64,000 bases of DNA from Paenibacillus donghaensis (GCF_002192415.1 NZ_CP021780.1:1426001-1490000); one strand, 5' to 3'. Shown: positions 8,687-16,694, numbered from the stretch's first letter. Numbers and translations: made by a program. The notes: generated by a model from the sequence alone, not told the origin.

Positions 8687-8722
8687 TGAAAATTATTATC
8701 ATTGCAATGATAATAATTCTCA
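8687..8722. promoter_or_regulatory. Twin Fur boxes between divergent iron genes
   Basis: Two 7-1-7 Fur motifs face each other around TTGCAA: TGAAAATTATTATCA (8687-8701) and TGATAATAATTCTCA (8708-8722). Each differs from TGATAATNATTATCA at only one or two positions. Placed between the permease-ATPase unit and the lipoprotein gene, they should allow Fur to repress both directions under iron sufficiency. Confidence 0.82.
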
Positions 8723-8751
8723 TTGACAATTTATTTAAAATTCTATATTCT
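8723..8751 (+). promoter_or_regulatory. Sigma-A-like promoter for the second siderophore lipoprotein
   Basis: A consensus TTGACA (8723-8728) follows directly on the right Fur box. A -10-like TATTCT (8746-8751) sits at 17 bases and a TATATT at 15 bases. The start codon of the lipoprotein is about 85 bases downstream. Confidence 0.6.
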
Positions 8752-8835
8752 ACGATAGTATCTTGCTTAGACAACGACAAAAGCTGGGCCGGATAGGACA
8801 AACCGATGATTATAGACGAAAAGGGGCAAATAGGA

Positions 8836-9906
8836 ATGATCAAGTATCTCAAAAGAAGTATGCCATTGTTAGCGGTTCTGCTGATGGCAGTCATTATGGC
8901 TGGTTGTGCTGCAAATACACAAAATTCGAATACGGCTGCAAGTCCGGAGCCGGCAGGCAATAGCAATAACACCGGTACAGAGAAAGCTGCCACGAGCAGT
9001 AAGACGGTATATCCGCTGACGATTGAGAACTTCAGCATTACCGGGGAAGGCGCCACGCCAACGGCCCATCCGCAAACCTTCGACAAAGCTCCTGAGAAGG
9101 TCGTAGCGAATACCCAAGGCGCGGCTGAACTGCTGATTAAGCTGGGATTGACCGACAAAATGGTAGGCGTTGCTGCGCTCTATGGCGGCGGAGATCCGGC
9201 TGTGGCCGAAGAATTCAAGAAGATTCCCGTTATTTCCAAGGAATATGCCAGTAAAGAGCTGGTGGTGGGGGCAGGTCCCGATCTTGTGATGGGCCGCAGT
9301 GACCTGTATGCTGACGCAGACTGGGGTGTGGGAACAACCACTGGCTTAAATGAGCTGGGAATTAAGACGTTTGTGCAGAATACAAGTGTCAAAGGAGCTA
9401 CCGTTCAGAGCCTGTACACCGACATTGAGCAGCTTGGACAAATCTTCGATGTGCAGGAGAAAGCCGCAGCCTACATAGAGGAATTAAAAGCACGTGCGCA
9501 GGCTCTTAAAGACAGCACGGCAGCCAGCGGCGAGAGAACCTTCGCCTATATTTCGGATGGCGGGAAAGGGGCTATCGCCATTTACAGCGGCAACATCGAT
9601 ACCTTTGCAGGTGATGTGCTGAGTCTGCTCGGTCTGAAGAACAGCTTCGGTGATGTGACCGGCGAGATCAGCAAGGAGCAGCTGATTGCTACCAACCCGG
9701 ATGTGCTGCTGCTCTCCCATTACACCGGAGGGACGGACCCGGAGCAGAGCCTGAAGAGCTTCTACGCCGACTCTTCGCTGCAGAGTCTGAATGCCATTAA
9801 GAACAAGGCGATCTATGTGATCGACTTCAACCAGTTCTGGGGCTACAGCTATTCAATACTGGATGGGGCGGAGAAGCTGGTTTCTGAGCTGGTGGCGAAA
9901 CCTTAA
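8836..9906 (+). CDS. Iron-siderophore ABC transporter substrate-binding lipoprotein
   Basis: A 356-residue FecB-family lipoprotein. ATG 8836 is preferred to the in-frame ATG at 8806 because AAAGGGG lies 9 bases upstream and the signal peptide (basic KYLKRS then a hydrophobic core) starts here; the lipobox is MAGC. The mature part has a long spacer rich in Asn/Thr/Ala and then the class III binding fold (VVANTQGAAELLIKLGL, GAGPDLVMG, ATNPDVLLLSHY). It would present a ferric siderophore to the permease-ATPase pair transcribed the other way. It is controlled by the twin Fur boxes and ended by a family D terminator. Confidence 0.9.
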   Translation: MIKYLKRSMPLLAVLLMAVIMAGCAANTQNSNTAASPEPAGNSNNTGTEKAATSSKTVYPLTIENFSITGEGATPTAHPQTFDKAPEKVVANTQGAAELLIKLGLTDKMVGVAALYGGGDPAVAEEFKKIPVISKEYASKELVVGAGPDLVMGRSDLYADADWGVGTTTGLNELGIKTFVQNTSVKGATVQSLYTDIEQLGQIFDVQEKAAAYIEELKARAQALKDSTAASGERTFAYISDGGKGAIAIYSGNIDTFAGDVLSLLGLKNSFGDVTGEISKEQLIATNPDVLLLSHYTGGTDPEQSLKSFYADSSLQSLNAIKNKAIYVIDFNQFWGYSYSILDGAEKLVSELVAKP

Positions 9907-9934
9907 GCATGGGGATTCACGAATAGACATGTGG

Positions 9935-9958
9935 AAACGGCAGAGATGCCGTTTTTTT
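9935..9958 (+). terminator. Rho-independent terminator (family D first half)
   Basis: AAACGGCA/TGCCGTTT with a GAGA loop, followed by seven T residues, 28 bases after the lipoprotein stop codon. It is the first half of a composite repeat whose second half lies at 10037-10080. Confidence 0.88.
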
Positions 9959-9983
9959 GTGAATATATTTATAGGTTCATGCT

Positions 9984-10022
<39 letters not shown>

Positions 10023-10036
10023 CTTCTATTTCTCGC

Positions 10037-10080
10037 AGAAACGGATGCCGCCTCTTGCAGAGGACGGCGAAGCCGTTTCT
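10037..10080. repeat. Family D nested hairpin (second half)
   Basis: AGAAACGG/CCGTTTCT at the ends enclose GCCGCCTCT/AGAGGACGGC around a TGC loop. It is almost identical to 35602-35645. Confidence 0.75.
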
Positions 10081-10117
10081 GTTTGCGTGGAGGAAACGAA
10101 AAGCCCTCAGCCACCTG

Positions 10118-10312
10118 CTAACTGTATTGTGTACATTTATTTCAGGCGAAAATGGGCCAAAAACGATTTTAACTGTATTCGGTACAATTAAATTTGGCCA
10201 AAACGCTGCTGAATGGCTAAATAGGGAGAAATAAATGTACGAGATACAGTTAACTCTTCCTAACCTGTCTAAATCGCTAATATAGCTGTACCAAATACAG
10301 TTACATTTCTGT
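10118..10312. repeat. Family C repeat cluster
   Basis: Four arms of the type TAACTGTATT-N-GTACA-N-TATTT occur here in alternating orientation (about 10124, 10168, 10230, 10283), each separated by 25-40 bases containing GCTGAATGGC-like spacers. The same arrangement is found at 37345-37535. No reading frame across it looks like a gene. Confidence 0.75.
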
Positions 10313-10373
10313 TGATGGGAATTATGTCCTACTATTGCTGAGTTATTGATGGAGCCGCTGGGTGTGGCTTCCA

Positions 10374-10478
10374 GGTGCTAGGTGCTAGGTGCTAGGTGCT
10401 AGGTGCTGGAGGCTAGATGCTAAGTGCTAAGTGCTAAGTGCTAGGTGCTAGGTGTTCGAAGCTAGATGCTAGCTGCTG
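10374..10478. repeat. GGTGCTA heptamer tandem repeat
   Basis: About 14 copies of a 7-base unit, GGTGCTA with variants AAGTGCTA and AGATGCTA, form the last part of the 9907-10501 non-coding gap. It is a simple tandem repeat and a likely variable locus. Confidence 0.8.
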
Positions 10479-10501
10479 GCTGTGATCTGCGTTGGCCCTA
10501 A

Positions 10502-11056
10502 TTAGGCGTGTCTGCGGTAGGGTGTGATCCGGCTGCCCAAGGTAAGTCCAAGCCACACGAGGCTGAGCACGAGCGGGAGCACCAAGGCAGTGCTTTTGAG
10601 AATGGTGACTGGACCCGCCAATCCGGCGTCCCAGAAGCGGTAGAGGGCATAAGCTCCATAAGGAATCTCAATGAACAAGGCTGTGGCCACACCAGCGGAA
10701 TAACTGCGAAGCGCCAGTGAGATGCCGAGATGCTTCACCCCATCACCGAGCATTACAGCTACGATGCCGATGAACAGCAGATTCAACTGGCCGTCTGTCT
10801 GAAAGCGTTCTGCCGTCAAGGCAGCCACAACCGTGAGTACTAGTCCCAGCAGCAGGACCGCCACTGTGAATTGGATGGTGATATTCTTGTCAGGGTTCAG
10901 CAAGCGGTTCTCAAAGGTAATCCGCGGATTCTCTTTGGCCTTGCGCAGCCAACGCTCCATGGTTCCAATCTCTTCACCGTCATGAATGAAAAAGGCAACC
11001 GGCAGCAGCCAAATCAAGGCCTCCAGTCGTACAAGCCCATCAATATAAGATAACAT
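10502..11056 (-). CDS. HXXEE-family membrane protein
   Basis: A 184-residue integral membrane protein with the family-defining H-x-x-E-E motif at residues 25-29 (HDGEE), near the end of the first hydrophobic segment. Three or four more membrane segments follow, at about 65-85, 90-110, 120-140 and 150-172. ATG 11056 has AGGAGA 11 bases upstream. The biochemical role of the family is not established. The upstream region carries the same 16-base palindrome as the promoter of the TetR gene that follows it in the map, so that regulator probably controls it. Confidence 0.8.
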   Translation of the reverse strand: MLSYIDGLVRLEALIWLLPVAFFIHDGEEIGTMERWLRKAKENPRITFENRLLNPDKNITIQFTVAVLLLGLVLTVVAALTAERFQTDGQLNLLFIGIVAVMLGDGVKHLGISLALRSYSAGVATALFIEIPYGAYALYRFWDAGLAGPVTILKSTALVLPLVLSLVWLGLTLGSRITPYRRHA

Positions 11057-11112
11057 GCATATAGTTCTCCTCTCATTTCAGGAAGCAGCAGACTAGTTGC
11101 TGATGTTATTAA

Positions 11113-11128
11113 TTGAGCACTCACTCAA
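11113..11128. promoter_or_regulatory. Probable TetR operator upstream of the HXXEE gene
   Basis: TTGAGCACTCACTCAA is a near-palindrome of the form TTGAG-N-CACTCAA. It lies about 57 bases before the HXXEE start codon and matches the site at 11857-11872 in 12 of 16 positions. Confidence 0.7.
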
Positions 11129-11185
11129 CATTTAGTTAAAAAACAACTGTCCTCATAAAATCACCAGTTATGGCTGAGCACAGTC

Positions 11186-11833
11186 TTATTGCGCTGAAGC
11201 ATCTATGCTGCTGTTCTCCAGACCTTGCAGAAGCAGCCTTGCCAGTTGTCTGACATAACTTTCGTCCTTAAATCCAAGCGTTTCTGCTCCAAAACGAGCA
11301 TTCATCATGTAATACACCAGTAGAGAGGAGTGCAGAGTTGTTAGAGCTACCCGAAAGGCGGCTTCATTCCACGTTCGTTCTGCCATGGCAGGCTTGAACC
11401 ATTGCGCGCCCGTTATCCCTATGCGTTCGATCAGCTGTCTTACCTCCTGGGAGACCGCTTCATCGCGGACCAGCTCCGGCGACCAGATCAGCATGAGATA
11501 ATCGATATTCTCCTGCAGGAAGTGCAGGTAGTTCAGTCCATACTCGACCAGAGTCTCTTCCAGTGACAACCCCATGCTCTGAGCCGCTCCGGCATCTGCC
11601 TGCAATTGCTGCAAGAAGGTGAATTGTCTGACGATTTCCAGCAGTAGCTTGCGTTTATCCCCGAAATAGTAGAAGATCAGCCCTTCGGCAACGCCGCTTT
11701 CAGCCGCAATTTCTTTGGTGGAAGCTGCATGGAACCCTTTTTGTGAGAAAATCTTCAATGCGCCAGCAAGAATCTGCCGCTTCTTAATGTCCTTGGTCTC
11801 TTGTCTTGACAAACGATTGTATGCCTCCTTCAT
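11186..11833 (-). CDS. TetR/AcrR-family transcriptional repressor
   Basis: A 215-residue regulator. The N-terminal TetR helix-turn-helix (about residues 20-65) has the usual ILAGALKIFSQKGFHAAST, IAAESGVAEGLIFYYFGDKRKLL pattern, followed by a divergent all-helical ligand domain. ATG 11833 is taken as start because AGGGGT lies 10 bases upstream; the frame extends to 11872 but would run through the operator. Palindromes in its own promoter and before the HXXEE gene suggest it represses itself and that neighbour. The inducer is unknown, though family members often sense hydrophobic compounds. Confidence 0.88.
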   Translation of the reverse strand: MKEAYNRLSRQETKDIKKRQILAGALKIFSQKGFHAASTKEIAAESGVAEGLIFYYFGDKRKLLLEIVRQFTFLQQLQADAGAAQSMGLSLEETLVEYGLNYLHFLQENIDYLMLIWSPELVRDEAVSQEVRQLIERIGITGAQWFKPAMAERTWNEAAFRVALTTLHSSLLVYYMMNARFGAETLGFKDESYVRQLARLLLQGLENSSIDASAQ

Positions 11834-11856
11834 CTTAAAATAACCCCTATCAATTA

Positions 11857-11872
11857 TTGAGTATACACTCAA
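11857..11872. promoter_or_regulatory. Probable TetR autoregulatory operator
   Basis: TTGAGTATACACTCAA is a 16-base palindrome with one mismatched pair, 24 bases upstream of the TetR start codon. The paired site at 11113 shares TTGAG....CACTCAA. Confidence 0.75.
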
Positions 11873-11994
11873 ATTATAGCTGCTGGCAGATTATTGTCAA
11901 GGTGTTTGCTATCCGCTTCGCCGAACAATTATAGTAATAGTAGTTACATATATATCTATCGTATATTCAGAGAGAGAACCCAAGGAGGATGAAG

Positions 11995-13290
11995 ATGACA
12001 GAACGGATTGAGTGTCAAACACCGGGCTGCAGCGCGACGATTCTGCCGGCAACCGCTGCCAAAACAGGCGGGTACTGTATGCCCTGCCATCAGGAGCAGC
12101 AGCGCGAGGAGCAGCGGATTTTTATTGAGCAAAACCGCAAGGAAGTGGATTTATATGAAGAGATTACCGACCCTGTAGAGGTGCTTCGCATTATGCATAC
12201 TTCCCGCAGGTACGATCCGCTGATTGAATATGTTCCCTATCCTCTGAACCGTGAGCAGCTGTATACAGCGTTATCCTTGGAAGAGGCCGAGCGCATGCAG
12301 GCTTATGCGCTGGAGCTGCTGGAAGCAGGGGATGAGGATACTGCCACCGAAATTCTTGCCTCACTGGTATGCTACTCCGGCAAACTGCTGGACAACTGCT
12401 GGCTGGAGCTTATGGAGCAGAATGTCTACAATCCGGCTATTCTGTTCAAGGATGCTCCACCTTCTATTCGCAATCTGCTGCTGGAGAAGGTGGAGATTCA
12501 CAGCGGCAACCGTAATCCCCTGCTGCTGGCCTTGGCCTGGATCGGTGACGAGGCCGTAGTTCAGCAGTTCCTGGAATGGCGGCGAGCAGCACCGGAATGG
12601 GCGCAAGAGCTGTATGTCACGCCAGAGCGCTATGCACAGGAAGCCGGGTGGGAGCTTACCGCAGCAGGCGAACGGAGAGATCTGTTTGCCCGGAAGAATT
12701 ATGCCATGGAGCGGATGGATGCGCCACTGGAGGCCGGGGATCAAGCATCTGAAGCTTTTGTGACGGTAAGCCATCAGCAGTGCCCCTGGTGCGGTGGCCA
12801 GCTGACTACACTGGTTGAACTGCAGAAGGGCCACCCGGCCCTGAAGGAAATAGCTTGGGATGGGGAGCGGCTGGCCGTCGATACCTGTGTGATCTGCGGA
12901 AGCTACAGTGTCATTTATATGGAGGTTGATCCTGCAGGAACGCCCTTTTGGAGCAAGCATAACCAGCGGCCGGACTATCTGCCGGATATTAATTTGGACG
13001 ACTATGGCCAGGACTATCTGGCGGCCGGTCCTTTGCTCAGTACAGCGGAAAGCCCACGCAACACTTATCATTCGGCGGTGTGGGGGATTGATCCGATCGT
13101 TTCACAAATCGGGGGACATCCGTCCTGGGTTCAGGATGCTGAGTATCCGGTATGTCCTTGCTGCTCACACACCATGTCCTTCATTGCTCAACTGGACTGG
13201 GGTCAACTGGAGGAATACGGTGAAGGTATTTATTATATGTTCAGCTGTGCGAAGGACCGGATCACGGCCACGCTGTATCAGCAATCCTAA
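11995..13290 (+). CDS. Uncharacterised zinc-ribbon protein with a DUF1963-like C-terminal region
   Basis: 431 residues from ATG 11995 (AAGGAGG 6 bases upstream; the ATG at 11989 overlaps it). Cysteine pairs suggest zinc sites at the N terminus (CQTPGC...YCMPC), in the middle (CPWC...CVIC, residues about 263-302) and near the C terminus (CPCC). Residues 60-230 look helical with leucine-rich repeats of the ARM/HEAT type. The stretch IGGHPSWVQDAEYPVCPCC-MSFIAQLDW resembles the DUF1963/YwqG core also found in the protein at 17593. Such proteins often act as immunity partners of polymorphic toxins, but no toxin gene is next to it, so this is only a suggestion. Confidence 0.6.
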   Translation: MTERIECQTPGCSATILPATAAKTGGYCMPCHQEQQREEQRIFIEQNRKEVDLYEEITDPVEVLRIMHTSRRYDPLIEYVPYPLNREQLYTALSLEEAERMQAYALELLEAGDEDTATEILASLVCYSGKLLDNCWLELMEQNVYNPAILFKDAPPSIRNLLLEKVEIHSGNRNPLLLALAWIGDEAVVQQFLEWRRAAPEWAQELYVTPERYAQEAGWELTAAGERRDLFARKNYAMERMDAPLEAGDQASEAFVTVSHQQCPWCGGQLTTLVELQKGHPALKEIAWDGERLAVDTCVICGSYSVIYMEVDPAGTPFWSKHNQRPDYLPDINLDDYGQDYLAAGPLLSTAESPRNTYHSAVWGIDPIVSQIGGHPSWVQDAEYPVCPCCSHTMSFIAQLDWGQLEEYGEGIYYMFSCAKDRITATLYQQS

Positions 13291-13324
13291 AGGCAGCAAA
13301 ATTACCTATCTAACCATAGGCCAT

Positions 13325-13356
13325 ACCTCTCTCAGAGGACGGCGATGCCGTTTCTA
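13325..13356. repeat. Partial family D hairpin
   Basis: CCTCTCTCAGAGGACGGCGATGCCGTTTCT matches the right half of the family D second hairpin, without the left AGAAACGG arm. It lies in the spacer before the nucleotidyltransferase gene, next to a short very AT-rich tract (13420-13470). Confidence 0.6.
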
Positions 13357-13486
13357 CTTGATGAGACAGTTTTCTGGTCTCCCAGATTATGTTATGATTT
13401 GCAGGAATATAGATTAATATAATTATTTATTAATTAATAAATATATTAACTATTGGCAAAATTAAAATAATAAGGGGTGTTCGGAA

Positions 13487-14272
13487 GTGTACAAACATCA
13501 TCAAGCCGCCATTGATTCCATTACCGTGAAGCTGAAGGCCAGGGAGGAGGTCCTCGGTGTGATCATCGGGGGTTCAATCGCTCATGGTTACGCCAATGAG
13601 GCTTCGGATCTTGACATAATGCTGGTGCTGTCGGAGGAAGCCTATGAGCGGGCGCATGCGGAGATGGATCTTGGTTTTTTTGAGACTGAGTCGTGTTCCT
13701 ATGAAGGCGGCTATGTAGATGGAAAAAGCATAAGTATAGACTACATACATAAGGTTGCGGAATATGGCAGTGAACCAGCCAGATTTGCCTTCAAGGACGC
13801 GTTCCTGTCCTACTCAAAGGTAGAAGGGCTGGACAAGCTGATCCTGAAGGCGGCCAGCTATCCTGTAGAGAAGAAATTAAGCAACCTGAACCAATTCTAC
13901 GCCCAATTCGAGACCTGGAAATGGTATTACTATGAAGGCTTGAAAAGGGATAATCGGTTGCTGGTGGATTACAGCCTGACGAATTATGTTTTTTTTGCCG
14001 GAAGATTGATCTTGGCCTATAACGAAAGGCTGTTCCCCTCGTATAAATGGTTTCTGAAAGAACTGGAGCAAGTGGAGCACAAGCCTGATGGATTGATGCA
14101 CCTGCTGGATCAGGTGATTGAGTTAAAAACTCCCGCTGCGGTTGAAGCGCTATACCATAATGTGATGGGCTTTAACGAGTGGAACAGCTCAGATAAACAC
14201 TGGTCGATCCAATTTATGCTGGACAGCCAGTTAAACTGGCTGGATGGGGAAGTGCCTGTCTTAGATTTGTAG
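13487..14272 (+). CDS. Nucleotidyltransferase-domain protein
   Basis: A 261-residue protein started by GTG at 13487 with AAGGGG 10 bases upstream. Residues 28-44 carry the polymerase-beta-type nucleotidyltransferase motif G-G-S-x-x-H-G with S-D-x-D (GGSIAHGYANEASDLDI); an SIDYIH segment near residue 83 may provide the third carboxylate. The C-terminal 140 residues are helical, as in aminoglycoside- or MNT-type transferases. It would transfer a nucleotide to a small molecule or a protein; the substrate is unknown and no HEPN partner is adjacent. Locus context gives no more: it is followed by a large repeat cluster. Confidence 0.75.
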   Translation: MYKHHQAAIDSITVKLKAREEVLGVIIGGSIAHGYANEASDLDIMLVLSEEAYERAHAEMDLGFFETESCSYEGGYVDGKSISIDYIHKVAEYGSEPARFAFKDAFLSYSKVEGLDKLILKAASYPVEKKLSNLNQFYAQFETWKWYYYEGLKRDNRLLVDYSLTNYVFFAGRLILAYNERLFPSYKWFLKELEQVEHKPDGLMHLLDQVIELKTPAAVEALYHNVMGFNEWNSSDKHWSIQFMLDSQLNWLDGEVPVLDL

Positions 14273-14436
14273 GCGGGGATATATGAGAAAGCACAGGTGG
14301 AACTGTGGGTTAAAGTGCGATATGTAATGTAACACAGATGTTCCAGCAAGCACGTCAGCGCCTGAATGTGGACCCTGATCCATCCAGGCGGTTGCTAGTA
14401 TATTCGTCTGCTCCAGCCCAGTTCGTATTTGCTATT

Positions 14437-15003
14437 GGACCGTATAGCCGCTATTTGCTTATTTTGGCCGCAGCTGCGGTTCTTGGGGACTGTATAGCCT
14501 CTATTGCTCCCAAATGGCGCATCAGCAAGAGCATTTGGAGCAAATAGAGGCTCCTCAGTCCGTAAGAAGCAAAAACAGCAGTGATTTGGCAAAATAGAGG
14601 CTCCTCGGTCCGCAACTTGCGTGCCACGGCAGATCGTGGCTGACTTACGGACCGTATAGCCTCTATTTGCTTATTTTGGCCACAGCTGCGGTTCTTGCGG
14701 ACTGTATAGCCTCTATTGCTCCCAAATGATGCATCTGCAAGGGCATTTGGAGCAAATAGGGGCTCCTCAGTCCGCAACTTGCGTGCCACGGCAGATCGTG
14801 GTTGACTTACGGACCGTATAGCCTCTATTTGCTTATTTTGGCCGCAGCTGCGGTTCTTGCGGACTGTATAGCCTCTATTGCTCCCAAATGATGCATCTGC
14901 AAGGGCATTTGGAGCAAATAGAGGCTCCTCAGTCCGTAAGAAGCAAAAATAGCAGTGATTTGGCAAAATAGAGGCTCCTCGGTCCGCAACTTGCGTGCCA
15001 CTG
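14437..15003. repeat. Family B repeat cluster, three units
   Basis: Three units begin with GGACCGTATAGCC at 14437, 14649 and 14811. A unit has arms of the type GCGGACTGTATAGCCTCTATT and its partner AAATAGAGGCTCCTCAGTCC, facing each other around an ATGCATCTGCAAGGGC loop, followed by an AACTTGCGTGCCACGGC linker. The first and third units contain an extra 50-base arm (GTAAGAAGCAAAAA...GGTCC). Open frames across it (LRTEEPLFAPNALADA-type peptides) follow from the repeat and are not annotated. Nothing else is seen in 14273-15078. Confidence 0.85.
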
Positions 15004-15078
15004 CCCGCACGGCTGATCTATGCACCGTATCCCGGCCCGCCGCGGCACACCTTTTCATATTATTCAGACCGTAACCCT

Positions 15079-15726
15079 TTATACTCGCAGCTGATATGTT
15101 CGGCTGCGTTGTGTACCGCTGACAATATCCAGAAGCTGCCGATCTACGAGCTGATGCAGGATTCTGCGGGCATGCTTAATGGTTACTTTCAAATGTTCTC
15201 TCAGCTCCATCGGAGTGAAGGGACGCAGCAGACGGCGGGCGTAACGCAAGGCTTCCGCTTCAAGCCAAGTTAAGGAGGCAGGAACATCGGTTGCAGTGAA
15301 TTTGCCGACGAAAGCGAGCACCAGCTGCTGGCATTGCTGCGGTTCCTCTACAATGGAGGGGTAAGCAATCGGCAGGAAAGACCAACCGTCCAGTGCAAGC
15401 AGGCAGTGCCGCCGGCATAAATCCTTAAACCGCCTTACATCTAGATCCCTTGCATGAGGCCCATACCCCTGAATTTCAATGCCTCCCTTGGCGCCTCCGG
15501 GCCGGTAGGCCAGGTCAAGGTAACGATATCCGTTATTGAAATCGCGGACCTCCCATTCCGGGTACAAATGCTCCAGATTACCTACAGCCGGAAACCATAC
15601 TGACCGCAGAAACTCCACCGTACCGTGACCCAGACCCTTGCTAAGTAACTCTTGTCGCCTGTGGTTGTTCTCCCGCTCCAGGTTGTTTGCCAGCCACTCC
15701 GAATACTGCTGCTCAAATCTCGACAT
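15079..15726 (-). CDS. Nuclease-fold plus winged-helix protein, uncharacterised
   Basis: 215 residues; GGGGGGATTAG precedes ATG 15726. The N-terminal half resembles the DUF559/VSR-type PD-(D/E)xK fold: an early FLRSVWFP helix, then DLAYRPGGAKGGIEIQGYG, where Asp and the Glu-x-Gln could be catalytic, then RRFKDLCRRHCLLALDGW. The C-terminal 60 residues (PFTPMELREHLKVTIKHARRILHQLVDRQLL) look like a winged helix. The usual Lys of the E-x-K motif is replaced by Gln, so activity is uncertain. It lies between two family B repeat clusters (14437-15003 and 15977-16168), which makes a link between protein and repeats worth testing. Confidence 0.6.
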   Translation of the reverse strand: MSRFEQQYSEWLANNLERENNHRRQELLSKGLGHGTVEFLRSVWFPAVGNLEHLYPEWEVRDFNNGYRYLDLAYRPGGAKGGIEIQGYGPHARDLDVRRFKDLCRRHCLLALDGWSFLPIAYPSIVEEPQQCQQLVLAFVGKFTATDVPASLTWLEAEALRYARRLLRPFTPMELREHLKVTIKHARRILHQLVDRQLLDIVSGTQRSRTYQLRV

Positions 15727-15764
15727 TATCTAATCCCCCCTTGTTACTATTGGAACACAGAAAA

Positions 15765-15825
15765 GCCGCTCCAACACAATTCCTTCCGACGTTTACACGT
15801 CAAGGACGAAATTGTATCAAGCGGC
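15765..15825. other. Long nested inverted repeat upstream of the nuclease-like gene
   Basis: Paired blocks in order are GCCGCT/AGCGGC (15765-15770 with 15820-15825), ACAATT/AATTGT (15776-15781 with 15810-15815), CCTT/AAGG, and GACGT/ACGTC around TTAC. The structure is about 60 nt and lies 40 bases upstream of the gene start, so it may be a leader-RNA structure or an operator. Confidence 0.5.
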
Positions 15826-15976
15826 ATATTCTTTATGACCATTAAAGTAATTATAGCTTGAAAGTGTGAGTTCAACAATCCCGTTCGCAAAAATCCACAG
15901 CTTCGTTATTCAGTCACGCTTCGTCAGGCACAATAGTGGGTGGCTGCAGCGAAAATAGTTCGAAATCCCGTCCGCT

Positions 15977-16168
15977 GCGGACTGTATAGCCGCTAATTGC
16001 TTATTTTGGTCGCTGCTGCAGTTCTTGCGGACTGTATAGCCTCTATTGTTCCCAAATGATGCATCTGCAAGGGCATTTGGAGCAAATAGAGGCTCCTGAG
16101 TCCGTAAGAAGCAAAAAGTGCCCCGATTTGGCCGGATAAGGGCTATACGGTCCGCAACTTGCGTGCCT
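15977..16168. repeat. Family B repeat, one unit
   Basis: It starts GCGGACTGTATAGCCGCT and contains the same ATGCATCTGCAAGGGC loop, the AAGAAGCAAAAA arm and the closing CCGCAACTTGCGTGCC linker as the 14437 cluster. It is followed by a C-rich stretch (16169-16289) with no recognisable gene. Confidence 0.8.
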
Positions 16169-16289
16169 ACGCCTCGCCGCCGCGGCCGTGCCTGCGCCCA
16201 GCCGCTCCTCCCGCTTCTGTGTCCCGCCGCGGCGCTTCGCTTGCCCAGCCGCACTACTCACGGGTCCGCCTAGCGCCCCAGCCCCGCCC

Positions 16290-16694
16290 TTACTCCGCGT
16301 TCCCCGGGACCTGCATTTCCTGCCCGCCGCTAAGCAGCAGATAATCCTCCAGCAGCTTGCTTTTGTCGCCATGGAGGTTATCCAGATGCTGCTCACCCCA
16401 GTTGCAGAGACTAATCAGCAGGTCAGCCAGCTTCCAGCCATATGCCGTGACCTCGTACTCCACCTTCGGGGGGTTCTGGATGTGAAGAATGCGGTGGATA
16501 ATCTGATCATGTTCAAGCTCCCGCAGCTGCTGGGTCAGTACTTTCTGGGTAATCTCGGGAATCAGTGTACGCAGCTCATGGGTCCGTTTTCTGCCCGTAG
16601 AGAGATGGAAGAGGATGATGCCTTTCCATTTGCCGCGGATTACATCCAGGGCCGCTTCGAGTCCGAGTTTATATTTTTTGGGCGTATCCATCAT
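16290..16694 (-). CDS. HxlR-family transcriptional regulator
   Basis: A 134-residue winged-helix protein with the HxlR signature: LDVIRGKWKGIILFHLSTGRKR-T-ELR near residues 16-44, I-P-E-I-T-Q-K-V-L-T-Q-Q-L-R-E-L (47-62) and YEVTAYGWKLADLL (79-92). GGAGGA lies 8 bases before the first of two adjacent ATGs. It is divergent from the quinone-reductase-type gene at 16833, a common pairing in which the regulator answers to electrophile or quinone stress. The likely operator lies in the 138-base spacer; I see no clear palindrome. Confidence 0.9.
   Translation of the reverse strand: MMDTPKKYKLGLEAALDVIRGKWKGIILFHLSTGRKRTHELRTLIPEITQKVLTQQLRELEHDQIIHRILHIQNPPKVEYEVTAYGWKLADLLISLCNWGEQHLDNLHGDKSKLLEDYLLLSGGQEMQVPGNAE

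Noticed and set aside
8649..9158. 169-codon minus-strand ORF over the twin Fur boxes
   Set aside because: It runs through the promoter and is antisense to the lipoprotein gene; hydrophobic stretches come from reversed signal-peptide codons.
14451..15058. Minus-strand ORFs with repeated LRTEEPLF-type peptides
   Set aside because: They follow the family B DNA repeats exactly, have no ribosome site, and similar peptides appear wherever family B occurs, so they are by-products.
16169..16289. Very GC-rich stretch as a possible RNA gene
   Set aside because: No tRNA-like cloverleaf or consistent stem could be drawn; only base composition stands out.
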